Counted from the first letter of the stretch, positions 18,293-27,157 are shown. The stretch: 38,858 bases of DNA from Desulfobulbaceae bacterium (GCA_023230525.1 JALNXE010000036.1:1-38858); one strand, 5' to 3'. Notes: generated by a model from the sequence alone, not told the origin. Numbers and translations are program-made.

Positions 18293-18408
18293 GTATAATA
18301 AATTAAGATCACCTCGGCCCGCCGCCATTTGCCGGGTTGACGGCCCTGTTCTTTTTATCGATAATGCAAGCAGGCCGGATCTCTTTTCCCCCCCTGCCTG
18401 GAGAAAAA

Positions 18409-18993
18409 ATGGACCAAAAGAAGACATTTCCGGAAGAAACCAGCAAAAGAAAGCATGAGCAGCGCTCCGGCTCGGAAATCGCCGAGGAACTGACCCGGCT
18501 GGCCGCTGAAATTGCCGATGGCAGCCTGATCATCAACGGGCAGAAGCTGGCGGTGGGGGATTCTTTTTCCTTTACCATGAAAAAGCAGCTGAAAAAGGGC
18601 ATGGTTTCCTGCGAGTTTTTTCTGCAGACCAGGATGGCGGAAAAAACGGAACCCCCGGCTGCGGCATCTGCCGGCAATGGAAAAGCGCGGAACTGCCCGG
18701 CCTCGGGAGGAAAACAACTCAAAAAAGATATCAGCCGCCTGTGGAAAGAGCTGGTGCAACAGGTGGGTGCGGAGTCCGTTCCGTCCAGGGAACTGGCAAC
18801 GGAACTGCGCGCAAAATGCGAGGATTATCATCTCTGCGCCCACAGCCAGTGGTCTGCTGCCTGGCAAGAGTGCGCGGACCAGGTGAAATCCTGTATCGCG
18901 GCGGCGGCAAAGGGAGATTTTGCCGCGGCCCGGGAAAAGATTTCCGCGGTAAACCATTTGACCAAGGAGTGCCACAGGCTCTATAAGAAGTAG
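18409..18993 (+). CDS. Small protein with amphi-Trp-like and XXXCH-like regions (GAK-system type)
   Basis: The 194-residue protein is cytoplasmic by appearance (no signal peptide). Residues about 20-80 (GSEIAEELTRLAAEIADGSLIINGQKLAV) resemble the amphi-Trp domain. The C-terminal ~85 residues are helical with spaced cysteines and end in LTKECHRLYKK, which resembles the XXXCH domain described from Deltaproteobacterial GAK-type gene clusters. These names come from memory and were not checked by search. The ATG at 18409 follows GGAG with 5-base spacing; an upstream TTG at 18337 is less likely. No ATP-grasp or HprK-like gene, which usually accompany the GAK system, is in the window. Function unknown. 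Confidence 0.6.
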   Translation: MDQKKTFPEETSKRKHEQRSGSEIAEELTRLAAEIADGSLIINGQKLAVGDSFSFTMKKQLKKGMVSCEFFLQTRMAEKTEPPAAASAGNGKARNCPASGGKQLKKDISRLWKELVQQVGAESVPSRELATELRAKCEDYHLCAHSQWSAAWQECADQVKSCIAAAAKGDFAAAREKISAVNHLTKECHRLYKK

Positions 18994-19088
18994 AAGGGAT
19001 AGTGCCGGGCTGGCTGGGTGCAGAGCCTGGACCTGCGGGTTTCGGCAAATGAAATAATTTTTTGGCAATTTGAAAATAAGGAGGCATT

Positions 19089-20105
19089 ATGAGTACCTGG
19101 TTTGTTGCTGTGGACGGTAAATCCCGCGGTCCTTTTACCCGGGAACAGATAACGGAGGGGCTCGACGCCGGGCTCTATACGCCTCAGACCCTGCTGTGGA
19201 AAAAGGGATACGAGGCCTGGCAGCCCCTGGCGGAAGTGCCGGAATTCCGGCAGGGGAAGAGCGCAAGTCAGCCCATGGCGCCGCCACCCCCGGCTGCCGG
19301 GGGATCACTGCAGAAGGCCCATGAAATCGACTTTGAGATCTTCGGCCATGAAATGCAGTTTGTCGAGGTTGAACTTGACCAGCACGAAAGCGCGGTGGCT
19401 GAGGCCGGGGCCATGATGTACATGGAGGACGGCATCGAGATGCAGACGGTGTTCGGCGACGGCAGCGAGAGCGCCGCCGGGAGTCTGATGGACAAATTTC
19501 TCGGGGCCGGCAAGCGGCTGATCACCGGTGAAAGCCTTTTCTGCACCGTGTTCACCAATCAGGTTGCCGGCAAGAAAAGGGTGGCCTTTGCCGCGCCATA
19601 CCCCGGCAAGATCATTCCTCTTGACCTGAAAGACTATAACGGCGGCACCATCATCTGCCAGAAGGACGCCTTTCTCTGTGCGGCCAAAGGGGTCAGCATC
19701 GGGATGCATTTCCAGAGGAGAATCGGGGTCGCCCTGTTCGGCGGGGAAGGGTTCATCATGCAGAAGCTGGAGGGCGATGGCCTGGCCTTTGTCCATGCCG
19801 GGGGCACCATTATCGAAAAAGAGCTGGGCTCCGGTGAATCGCTGCGGGTTGATACCGGTTGCCTGGTTGCTTTGACCAAATCGGTAAACTTTGATATCCA
19901 GACCGTGAGCGGCATCAAGTCAGGAATCTTCGGGGGCGAGGGTTTTTTCTTCGCCCACCTCACCGGACCGGGCCATGTGTGGCTGCAGTCCCTGCCGTTT
20001 TCCCGCCTGGCCGGTAAAATCCATCAGGCAGCCCCGCAGACGGGAACGCAATCCCGCGGTGAAGGTTCGGTAATCGGCGGCCTGGGGAAACTCTTTCAGG
20101 ACTAA
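19089..20105 (+). CDS. GYF_2 domain plus AIM24/TIGR00266-family protein
   Basis: The 338-residue protein starts with a GYF_2 module (WFVAVDGKSRGPFTREQI ... LLWKKGYEAWQPLAEVPEF, residues 3-53), a fold that binds proline-rich peptides. A Pro/Ala linker (APPPPAAGG) leads to a beta-rich AIM24 domain (about 80-310: FEIFGHEMQFVEVEL, LITGESLFCTVF, GGEGFIMQKLEGDGLAFVHAGG). AIM24-like proteins have no settled function in bacteria. AAGGAGG precedes the ATG. The downstream kinase gene starts 3 bases after the stop, so the two are co-translated and may act together. Confidence 0.85.
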   Translation: MSTWFVAVDGKSRGPFTREQITEGLDAGLYTPQTLLWKKGYEAWQPLAEVPEFRQGKSASQPMAPPPPAAGGSLQKAHEIDFEIFGHEMQFVEVELDQHESAVAEAGAMMYMEDGIEMQTVFGDGSESAAGSLMDKFLGAGKRLITGESLFCTVFTNQVAGKKRVAFAAPYPGKIIPLDLKDYNGGTIICQKDAFLCAAKGVSIGMHFQRRIGVALFGGEGFIMQKLEGDGLAFVHAGGTIIEKELGSGESLRVDTGCLVALTKSVNFDIQTVSGIKSGIFGGEGFFFAHLTGPGHVWLQSLPFSRLAGKIHQAAPQTGTQSRGEGSVIGGLGKLFQD

Positions 20106-20107
20106 CC

Positions 20108-21262
20108 ATGCAGAATCATCTCTCTCAGCAGCCCGCAGGTCCGGACAAGGCAGTCATTCTGCTTGCCGGCGGCGCATCCTCTCTGTGCGGACAGATGCAA
20201 TCCTTTCTCCAGCAGAATTATCATACCATTTACACTGATTGCTGTGCAGATGCGATGAGGCTCGCAGGCAGCCATGCCCCGGACCTGATCCTGCTCTCTG
20301 TGCATCAGGATTGTGACGGCATCAATGTCTGCGAACAGCTGCAGAAAAATTTTTCCCAGAAACGGCCGGCCGCCCTGATGCTTTTCGGTCCCGATGAGGA
20401 TGAGCTGATTGACCAGGCCTTTGCCGCCGGGGCGGATGATTATATCCGGGAGCCGATTCACTGGAAACTGCTGCATTACCGGATTAATTTTCTCATCCAG
20501 AAAAGAAAGGCCGAAATTGAGCTGAGTGATTTCGCCGGCCGGCTGGAACAGATCAATCGGGAGCTGAAGGATTTCACCTACGTGGTTTCCCATGACCTGC
20601 AGGAGCCCCTTCACCTGATCCGCGCCTTTGCCGAGCGGATCACCAGGAAGTCCCACTCCATGCTGGATGAGCAGGGCAGTCTCTATCTGCAGCGCATCGA
20701 AAAGGCGGCAAGCCGCATGCAGGGCCTCATTGACGGCCTGCTGCAGTATTCCCGGCTGACCACCCAGGCCCAGGAGTTCGCGCAGGTTGATTTGAACAGC
20801 GTGGTGAGTGAGGTCATTGCCGACCTTGAGGTGAGGATTGACATCAAAAAGGCCAGGGTGCGTATCGCTGACGGGCTCGGCACGGTGGAGGCGGACCCCC
20901 TGCAGATGCGTCAGCTGTTCCAGAATCTGGTATCAAACGCCCTGAAATACTCTACTCCGGGCGAGCCGCCCTTGATCGAGGTTTTCCCCCTGACTTTTCC
21001 GCAGAATATCGGCAGGGGAACCCTTTGCCAGATTGTGGTCAAGGACAACGGCATCGGCTTTGATGCCTGTTTTCAGGAACAGATTTTCGGTCTGTTCCAG
21101 CGTCTGCATGGCCGGGATGAGTATAATGGCACCGGCATCGGGCTTGCCATCTGCAAAAAGATCGTTGATCGGCACGGGGGAACCATCTCTGCCCGTTCAG
21201 CAGCCGGTAAAGGCGCCGAGTTTATTGTTGTCCTGCCGGTGCGGCAGAAAAAGAGAAAGTAA
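20108..21262 (+). CDS. Histidine kinase with N-terminal degenerate receiver domain
   Basis: The 384-residue protein has a receiver-like fold (about 15-130), a HisKA dimerisation domain with His162 in DFTYVVSHDLQEP, and an HATPase domain with N box NLVSNALKYS, DNGIGFD and GTGIGLAICKKIVDRHGG. It has no membrane segment, so it senses in the cytoplasm. The receiver lacks its active site: the acidic pair is replaced by AGG near residue 18, the phosphoacceptor Asp is Ser64 (LILLSVHQD) and the conserved Lys near the end is Glu (DDYIREP). It therefore probably acts as a binding or sensing domain. The gene starts 3 bp after the AIM24 gene and ends at a strong terminator. The output partner is not in the window. 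Confidence 0.88.
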   Translation: MQNHLSQQPAGPDKAVILLAGGASSLCGQMQSFLQQNYHTIYTDCCADAMRLAGSHAPDLILLSVHQDCDGINVCEQLQKNFSQKRPAALMLFGPDEDELIDQAFAAGADDYIREPIHWKLLHYRINFLIQKRKAEIELSDFAGRLEQINRELKDFTYVVSHDLQEPLHLIRAFAERITRKSHSMLDEQGSLYLQRIEKAASRMQGLIDGLLQYSRLTTQAQEFAQVDLNSVVSEVIADLEVRIDIKKARVRIADGLGTVEADPLQMRQLFQNLVSNALKYSTPGEPPLIEVFPLTFPQNIGRGTLCQIVVKDNGIGFDACFQEQIFGLFQRLHGRDEYNGTGIGLAICKKIVDRHGGTISARSAAGKGAEFIVVLPVRQKKRK

Positions 21263-21291
21263 CAGCTGGGGCAAAATACCCTTTACAAAGT

Positions 21292-21338
21292 TCAACCCGC
21301 TGCCGGGCAGGAGTCCGGCAGCGGGTTGATGTCTTTTT
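21292..21338 (+). terminator. Intrinsic terminator after histidine kinase
   Basis: A perfect 15-bp stem (TCAACCCGCTGCCGG at 21292-21306 with its complement at 21315-21329) closes an 8-base loop and is followed by TGTCTTTTT. It ends the 18409-21262 operon and may also serve the convergent minus-strand CopZ-like gene. Confidence 0.93.
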
Positions 21339-21359
21339 ACCAGGCGTTGCTGAAGCGGG

Positions 21360-21560
21360 CTAATCAGCCACCTCAAAGCCGATTTTGCTGATAGCCTCCC
21401 GGATGGAGGACAGCGGCACGGGACGGCTTTCCGCATAGGTCGCCTCTCCCTTCTGCAGGTCCACCTTGACATTGCTGATGCCGCCAATGCCTTCCAGCGC
21501 CTTGGTCACCGCCCCTGAACAATGGGCGCATCGCATCCCGTTGATTTTAATGGTTGCCAT
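21360..21560 (-). CDS. copZ: Heavy-metal-associated domain copper chaperone
   Basis: A 66-residue single HMA domain. The metal site GMRCAHCSGAV gives the CxxC that binds Cu(I); the rest (VDLQKGEATYAES, SIREAISKIGFEVAD) fits the ferredoxin-like HMA fold. The start is the ATG at 21560, preceded by a strong GGAGG with 7-base spacing; an upstream in-frame start would only add an unrelated leader. It is divergent from copA with 145 bp between, an arrangement that fits shared copper-responsive control, although no CueR or CsoR gene is nearby. The probable role is to hand Cu(I) to the CopA ATPase. Confidence 0.85.
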   Translation of the reverse strand: MATIKINGMRCAHCSGAVTKALEGIGGISNVKVDLQKGEATYAESRPVPLSSIREAISKIGFEVAD

Positions 21561-21705
21561 ATCTTTACCTCCTGAAGTATTTGGCTTGTTAAACAGTTGC
21601 ATGTAGCTATTTCAGTGGTTAATTATTATCTTAAAAGATATTAATAATTCTTTTTTCAAAAAAAGTGAAGATCTATCAAATATTATCTTCATAGCAGGGA
21701 TAAGT

Positions 21706-24225
21706 ATGAATGCGATTATAAACAGCAACAGGCAGCTTGAACATCTCCAGGCGGATATCAAAGGCATGCACTGCGCCTCCTGTTCCAGCCGCATTGAAAA
21801 GGTGGTGGGGGCCATGGAGGGGGTTGACCGGGTCTCGGTCAACCTTGCCACCGCTAAAATGGATCTGGATTGGGACGCGGGCAGGCTCAGCCTGGAAACC
21901 ATTGCGGAACGGATAGCGGGTCTGGGCTTTGAACTGGTGCCGCCCAGGTCGGACTCGGAGATCACGCTGTCGATCAAGGGCATGCACTGCGCCTCCTGTT
22001 CCAGCCGCATTGAAAAGGTGGTGGGGGCCATGGCCGGAGTGCAGCAATGCGCGGTGAATCTGGCCACCGGGGTGGCGAAAATCGTTATCGATCCGGGCCG
22101 GGTCAGCCAGAGGCAGTTGCGGGAAACCATCGCAGGCCTCGGTTTCACGGCCGAGGCCGTTTCCTCCTCCGCCAACCTGCTTGCCGGCCAGCAGCAGGAA
22201 ATCCGTGACCGGCTGCGGGAGCTGAAGGGCCGCCTGATCCCCTCATTCATTCTGGCCTTTCTGGTCATGGTTGTTTCCATGGGCCATATGGTGGGCCTCA
22301 GCCTGCCTGACCTTCTGCATCCTGCCAGCCATCCGCTGAACTTTGCCCTGCTGCAGTTTCTGCTGGTGGTGCCGGTGCTCTGGTTCGGCCGCAACTTCTA
22401 TCTGATCGGTTTTCCCAGTCTGCTGCGCGGGGCGCCCAACATGGATTCGCTTATTGCCGTGGGCACCGGCGCCGCCTTTGTCTATTCCACCTGGAATCTG
22501 GTGGAGATCTGGCTGGGCATTGATGCGGTGGCCCGAGCCCATGATCTCTATTTTGAGAGTGCGGCCATGCTGATCGCCCTGGTTTCCCTGGGCAAATATC
22601 TGGAGACCCGGTCAAAGGCCCGCACCTCCGACGCCATCAGCCAGCTCATGCAGCTGGCCCCGGATAAGGCCACATTGATCAGGGGTGACAGTCAGGAGGA
22701 GATCCTGGTGGATGAAATCCTGGCGGGCGACCTGCTATTCATCCGTCCTGGGGAAAGGCTGCCCATTGACGGCGTCATCGAGAAAGGCCGCTCCAGTGTG
22801 GACCAGTCCATGCTCACCGGCGAGAGTCTGCCGGTGCAGAAGGGGCCGGGGGATGAGGTGGTGGGGGGCACCCTGAACAAGAACGGCAGCCTGCAGGTGC
22901 GGGCCACCAAGGTGGGCCAGGATACCATGTTGAGCCGGATCATTAAAATGGTGCAGGATGCCCAGGGCTCCAAGGCGCCCATCGCCAACCTGGCCGACCG
23001 CATCAGTTTCTACTTTGTCCCGGCGGTCATGGCCCTGGCCGTGGTGGCCGGCCTTGCCTGGTATTTCATCGGCCAGGCGGAATTCACCTTTGCCCTGCGC
23101 ATTTTCATCGCGGTGATGGTCATCGCCTGTCCCTGCGCCATGGGGCTTGCCACGCCGACCTCCATCATGGTCGGCACCGGCCGGGGCGCCCAGCTCGGGG
23201 TGCTGGTGAAAAACGGCGAGGCCCTGGAAATGGCCCAGAAGGTACAGACCGTGGTATTTGATAAAACAGGCACCCTGACCTATGGCAAGCCGGAGCTCAC
23301 CGATTTCAGGAATTTTTCCGGCTTGAGCGACGATGCGCTGCTCGCCCTGATCGCCGGGGCGGAGAGCGGTTCCGAGCATCCCCTGGCCGAGGCCATTGTC
23401 CAGGCCGCCGCTGGAAAAGGGCTGCAGCCTGCTGAACCGCTTTCCTTTACCGCCATCCCCGGCCGGGGCATTGCCGCGGTTGTGCGGGAGAAAAGCGGCC
23501 AAGGGCAGCATGAGATGCCGGTGTTGATCGGCAACAGCGAGTTGCTGACTGAAACAGGGATCCCCTTGGACAACAACATCCTGCAGGCGGCGGACGAACT
23601 CGCCGAAGCCGGCAAGACGGCCCTGTTTGTCGCCCTGGACGGCCGGTTTGTTGCCCTGCTGGCCATTGCCGACCGGATCAAGGAGGAGGCGGCGGAAACC
23701 GTGCGCCGGCTGCGGGAGCTGGGCGTTGAGGTGGTGATGCTCACCGGCGATCACGAAAAAACGTCCCGGGCCATTGCCCGTCAGGCCGGTATCAGCAAGG
23801 TTATCGCCCAGGTCCTTCCCGAGCATAAGGCGGACGAGATCGAGAAAATCAAAAAGCAGGGCAGGGTGGTGGCCATGGTGGGTGACGGCATCAACGACGC
23901 CCCGGCCCTGGCCACGGCCGACCTGGGCATCGCCATGGGCACCGGCATTGATGTTGCCATTGAAAGCGGGGACATCGTGCTGATGCAGGGCAACCTCGGG
24001 CATGTGCTGACCGCCCTCAAACTCAGCCGGGCGACCATGCGCAACATCAAGCAGAACCTCTTCTGGGCCTTTGCCTACAATGTCGTCGGCATTCCGGTGG
24101 CTGCCGGCCTGCTCTATATCTTCGGCGGCCCCACCTTGAACCCGATGATTGCCGGCGGGGCCATGGCCCTCAGTTCCGTCTCCGTGGTCAGCAATGCCCT
24201 GCGTCTGCGTTTTTTTTCCCCCTGA
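21706..24225 (+). CDS. copA: Cu(I)-exporting P1B-type ATPase with two N-terminal HMA domains
   Basis: An 839-residue inner-membrane pump that exports Cu(I) to the periplasm at the cost of ATP. Two HMA domains (about 15-78 and 87-150) both carry GMHCASCSSRIEKVVGAM. The membrane site is Cys475-Pro-Cys477 (CPCAMGLATP), the phosphorylated Asp519 is in DKTGTLT, and the actuator TGES (MLTGESLPV), the HP motif (SGSEHPLAEA) and GDGINDAPAL are present. CPC with GATPase layout fits copper or silver. The HMA-coding DNA is locally duplicated (see repeat entry). The neighbours, a CopZ-like chaperone and a downstream multicopper oxidase, suggest that exported copper feeds or protects the periplasmic oxidase. 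A strong terminator follows. Confidence 0.95.
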   Translation: MNAIINSNRQLEHLQADIKGMHCASCSSRIEKVVGAMEGVDRVSVNLATAKMDLDWDAGRLSLETIAERIAGLGFELVPPRSDSEITLSIKGMHCASCSSRIEKVVGAMAGVQQCAVNLATGVAKIVIDPGRVSQRQLRETIAGLGFTAEAVSSSANLLAGQQQEIRDRLRELKGRLIPSFILAFLVMVVSMGHMVGLSLPDLLHPASHPLNFALLQFLLVVPVLWFGRNFYLIGFPSLLRGAPNMDSLIAVGTGAAFVYSTWNLVEIWLGIDAVARAHDLYFESAAMLIALVSLGKYLETRSKARTSDAISQLMQLAPDKATLIRGDSQEEILVDEILAGDLLFIRPGERLPIDGVIEKGRSSVDQSMLTGESLPVQKGPGDEVVGGTLNKNGSLQVRATKVGQDTMLSRIIKMVQDAQGSKAPIANLADRISFYFVPAVMALAVVAGLAWYFIGQAEFTFALRIFIAVMVIACPCAMGLATPTSIMVGTGRGAQLGVLVKNGEALEMAQKVQTVVFDKTGTLTYGKPELTDFRNFSGLSDDALLALIAGAESGSEHPLAEAIVQAAAGKGLQPAEPLSFTAIPGRGIAAVVREKSGQGQHEMPVLIGNSELLTETGIPLDNNILQAADELAEAGKTALFVALDGRFVALLAIADRIKEEAAETVRRLRELGVEVVMLTGDHEKTSRAIARQAGISKVIAQVLPEHKADEIEKIKKQGRVVAMVGDGINDAPALATADLGIAMGTGIDVAIESGDIVLMQGNLGHVLTALKLSRATMRNIKQNLFWAFAYNVVGIPVAAGLLYIFGGPTLNPMIAGGAMALSSVSVVSNALRLRFFSP
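21763..22033 (+). repeat. Identical 55-bp direct repeat within copA
   Basis: Bases 21763-21817 and 21979-22033 are identical over 55 bp, covering the metal-binding loop and first helix of each HMA domain; the DNA between and after diverges. The 216-bp period is 72 codons. This indicates gene conversion or strong recent homogenisation of the metal-binding loops. Confidence 0.9.
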
Positions 24226-24273
24226 CAGCCGCGAAAAAATAAACCAAACTTTTCGCGGCTGCCCGCCGTTTTT
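24226..24273 (+). terminator. Intrinsic terminator after copA
   Basis: CAGCCGCGAAAA (24226-24237) pairs perfectly with TTTTCGCGGCTG (24250-24261) around a 12-base loop, followed within 8 bases by a run of T. It separates copA from the oxidase unit. The rest of the gap up to 24612 holds the sigma-54-type promoter and an A-rich leader; I see no gene in it. Confidence 0.85.
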
Positions 24274-24466
24274 CTGCCCGCGGACAGGGGGTGTTCCCGT
24301 AAACGGTAAAAAAATCCGGCTCCATCGGATTGTGTCCGGTCAGGTGAGACATTTTGCCGCACCCTTTTTTTCTTCCTCTTCTTCCTTGCCCCTTCCTGTC
24401 CCGCATCTTCTTCATTTTCTTGCCAGCGCTGGGCGCAAACCTGACAGCCTATTTTTTTATGTAATT

Positions 24467-24482
24467 TGGCACGTGTGTTGCT
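24467..24482 (+). promoter_or_regulatory. Sigma-54 (-24/-12) promoter of the oxidase unit
   Basis: TGGCACGTGTGTTGCT matches the RpoN consensus TGGCACGNNNNTTGCW at every defined position. Transcription would start near 24493, giving a leader of about 120 bases before the multicopper oxidase ATG. A sigma-54 promoter implies an activator ATPase (enhancer-binding protein), which is not in this window. Confidence 0.8.
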
Positions 24483-24612
24483 AGTGTGAAAAAAAGTAAA
24501 GAAAAAGGTTGTAAAAATGGTGGGTTAAGTAACCAGGATGGGCCATTCAACCCATGCCGGTTCCTTTCCGCAGGACCGGGGAAAAGACAAATGAAGAAAA
24601 GGAGAAGAAATC

Positions 24613-27078
24613 ATGACAGGCAACAAGAAAAAAATGCGGCGAATACTGTTCGGAGTGGGCCTGACCCTGCTAACCCAGGCGGGCAGCGCAGGTCTTGCCG
24701 GCGCGGCCCTGCCGGGGGGCACCCTGGACCCGCTCACCATTCCCAAGTATGTCATCCCGCTGGTCATTCCGCCGGAGATGCCAAAAAGCACGGTGCAGCC
24801 CGGCGTCCCTGCCGCGGATTACAATATCGCGGTCCGGCAGTTTCAGCAGCAGATCCTGCCCGGCGGCATCTGGGACCCGGCCGGACTCTATAATCTGCCT
24901 GCCACCACGGTCTGGGGATATGGGCGGGCCGAGGACGGGCCGCCCGATTCCTCCGCCCTCGGCGGGGCCGCCGGAGTGGCGCCGGCCCCCAATTCCTCCT
25001 TTAATTACCCGGCCTTTACCGTGGAGGCCACTTCCATGCTTCCCGCCAGGGTCAGATGGATCAACGATCTGGTGGACGCAAACGGCAATTTCCTGCCCCA
25101 TCTCTTTGCCGTGGACCAGACCCTGCACTGGGCCAATCCGCCCATGGAGTGCATGGACGGCACCATGCACACCGACTGCTCCGGCATGAGCGCCTTGCCC
25201 TATACCGGGCCGGTACCCATCGTCACTCATGTCCACGGCGCCCATGTCAATTCCCGGAGCGACGGCTACCCGGAGGCCTGGTGGCTGCCGGACGCCGTGA
25301 ATATCCCGGCCGGTTACGCTACCCAGGGCACCCTCTATGACCAGTATGACCGGACCAACACCGTGCCCGGCTCCGCCTATTACGCCTATGAGAACAACCA
25401 GCCGGCCGCCACCATCTGGTATCATGACCATACCATGGGCCTGACCCGATTGAACGTCTATGCCGGCCCGGCGGGCTTCTGGCTTATCCGCGGCGGCGTC
25501 AATGGTGACGCCAATGTCTTGGACGCCTCCACCGGCGTGGCCGCGCAGCTGCCGGGGCCTGCCCCGGTGAACGGCGCGGGCGATCCCAATTTCGACGCCG
25601 CTTACCGCAGCACCATCCGGGAGATTCCCCTGGCCATCCAGGACCGTTCCTTTAATATGGACGGCTCTCTGTTCTATCCCAATCACCGTTCCTTCTTTGA
25701 AGGGCTTACCCCGCCGGATCTGCAGATTCCCTTTATTCCAGACCCTGCTTCCGACATCGCCCCCATCTGGAACCCCGAGGCCTTTTTCAACACCATGGTG
25801 GTCAACGGCGCGGTCTGGCCGGAGCTGACAGTGGCCCCGGCCAAATACCGTTTCCGGCTGCTGAACGGCTGCAGCTCCCGGTTCCTGAACCTGGCCCTGG
25901 TCAATCAGACCACCGGTCTGGAGATGCCGTTCAACCAGCTCGGCGGGGACCAGGGTTTTCTGGCCGAGGTGGTCAGGATCCAGACCGGCTCCCAGACGGT
26001 TTATCGCGGCAACCAGTGGGTTGCCGCTGCCAATGCCCCGCATCCTGACCAGGCCCTGTTGATGGGGCCGGCCGAGCGGGCCGACGTCATTGTCGACTTC
26101 AGCAGTCTGCCGGACGGCACCCGCATCCGCCTGGTCAACACCGGCCCTGACGCTCCGTTCGGCGGCTTCCCCCTGGATCCGGCTGCGGTTGCCGATCCGG
26201 CCACCACCGGCCAGGTCATGGAGTTTGTGGTTAACTCGGCCCTGAGCCAGCCTGCCGACGCGACCGCCACCGCCCCGGAGAATCTGCTGCTGCCCGCGGA
26301 AGGAGCCCAGGCCGCGGCGGCCAAGGTCCGCCAATTATCCTTGAACGAAGCGGAATCCGCCCTGGTCTGCGTCACGGTTGATGCCATCACCGGTGCGGTC
26401 ACCGCGGTGCCGGGCGACATGCCTCCCTGCGTAACGGCGGGGGCCGTACCGTTCGGTCCCAAGGCGGCCTTTCTCGGCACGGTCATGGCCGGCATGACCA
26501 TGCCCATGATGTGGATGGAAAAGGTCAGCGAAACTCCGCTGATGGGGGATACGGAAACCTGGGAAATCTTTAATCTGACCATGGACGCCCATCCCATCCA
26601 TCTGCATCTGGTCCGCTTTGAGGTCATTGACCGGCAGCCGCTGGTCATGATGCCGGACCCGGCTGAACCCATGGCCATGATGCCGATGCCGGTGGCCGAT
26701 CCCGCTATGGCCGCGGTGCCGGCCCTGGCCACGGAAGCCGGCTACAAGGATACTGTCATCGCCTATCCGGGCGAGGTGACCAGAATCAAGGCGACCTTTG
26801 ACCAGGCGGGGCTCTACGTCTGGCACTGCCACATTATCGAACATGAAGACAATGAAATGATGCGGCCCTATGTGGTCCGCCACACCCCTGACATCAACAA
26901 CAACGGCTGCGTGGACCGCAGTGACTTGAATGCGCTGATGACAGTGTTGCGCGACCGGAAGATGGAAAACATCATCAAACTGGCCTATGACCTCAATAAC
27001 GACGGTCTGGTCAATATTGTTGACTCCCGCTACCTGGTTGCCAACTTCACGCAGCGCTTCGGCAGGCTCTGCCGTTGA
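24613..27078 (+). CDS. Secreted multicopper oxidase with C-terminal dockerin-like domain
   Basis: An 821-residue exported protein: signal peptide (basic start KKKMRRIL, hydrophobic stretch, AGAALPG cleavage area), then three cupredoxin domains of the CotA/CueO-like multicopper oxidase family. All four copper motifs are seen: HVHGAHV (about 204), WYHDHTMGL (about 272), HPIHLHLVRF (about 660) and HCHIIEHEDNEM at 738-749, with Met749 as likely axial T1 ligand. A Met-rich segment (VMMPDPAEPMAMMPMPV) before the last domain recalls the Cu(I)-handling insert of CueO. Residues 760-821 form two calcium-loop repeats, DINNNGCVDRSDL and DLNNDGLVNIVDS, as in type I dockerins, bracketed by two Cys. An almost equal module ends the peroxidase at 32456. 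AAGGAG precedes the ATG. The substrate (Cu, Fe, Mn or organic) cannot be told. It needs an electron acceptor such as O2, which is surprising beside strictly anaerobic enzymes. Confidence 0.92.
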   Translation: MTGNKKKMRRILFGVGLTLLTQAGSAGLAGAALPGGTLDPLTIPKYVIPLVIPPEMPKSTVQPGVPAADYNIAVRQFQQQILPGGIWDPAGLYNLPATTVWGYGRAEDGPPDSSALGGAAGVAPAPNSSFNYPAFTVEATSMLPARVRWINDLVDANGNFLPHLFAVDQTLHWANPPMECMDGTMHTDCSGMSALPYTGPVPIVTHVHGAHVNSRSDGYPEAWWLPDAVNIPAGYATQGTLYDQYDRTNTVPGSAYYAYENNQPAATIWYHDHTMGLTRLNVYAGPAGFWLIRGGVNGDANVLDASTGVAAQLPGPAPVNGAGDPNFDAAYRSTIREIPLAIQDRSFNMDGSLFYPNHRSFFEGLTPPDLQIPFIPDPASDIAPIWNPEAFFNTMVVNGAVWPELTVAPAKYRFRLLNGCSSRFLNLALVNQTTGLEMPFNQLGGDQGFLAEVVRIQTGSQTVYRGNQWVAAANAPHPDQALLMGPAERADVIVDFSSLPDGTRIRLVNTGPDAPFGGFPLDPAAVADPATTGQVMEFVVNSALSQPADATATAPENLLLPAEGAQAAAAKVRQLSLNEAESALVCVTVDAITGAVTAVPGDMPPCVTAGAVPFGPKAAFLGTVMAGMTMPMMWMEKVSETPLMGDTETWEIFNLTMDAHPIHLHLVRFEVIDRQPLVMMPDPAEPMAMMPMPVADPAMAAVPALATEAGYKDTVIAYPGEVTRIKATFDQAGLYVWHCHIIEHEDNEMMRPYVVRHTPDINNNGCVDRSDLNALMTVLRDRKMENIIKLAYDLNNDGLVNIVDSRYLVANFTQRFGRLCR

Positions 27079-27157
27079 CGTCCCTGATAAAAACCATGTC
27101 CCGGCAACCTGCCGCAGGTTGCCGGGACGGCAAATTGATCGAAAACTAATTTCTGCA

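Noticed and set aside
18337..18408. TTG start extension of the amphi-Trp/XXXCH-like gene
   Set aside because: It lacks a ribosome site, and ATG 18409 has GGAG with good spacing; the extension lies just after the MITE-like element.
24486..24893. Separate small gene overlapping the multicopper oxidase start
   Set aside because: It overlaps the oxidase signal peptide in another frame, has an Arg/Gly-rich composition typical of a shadow frame, and the oxidase start has a strong ribosome site.
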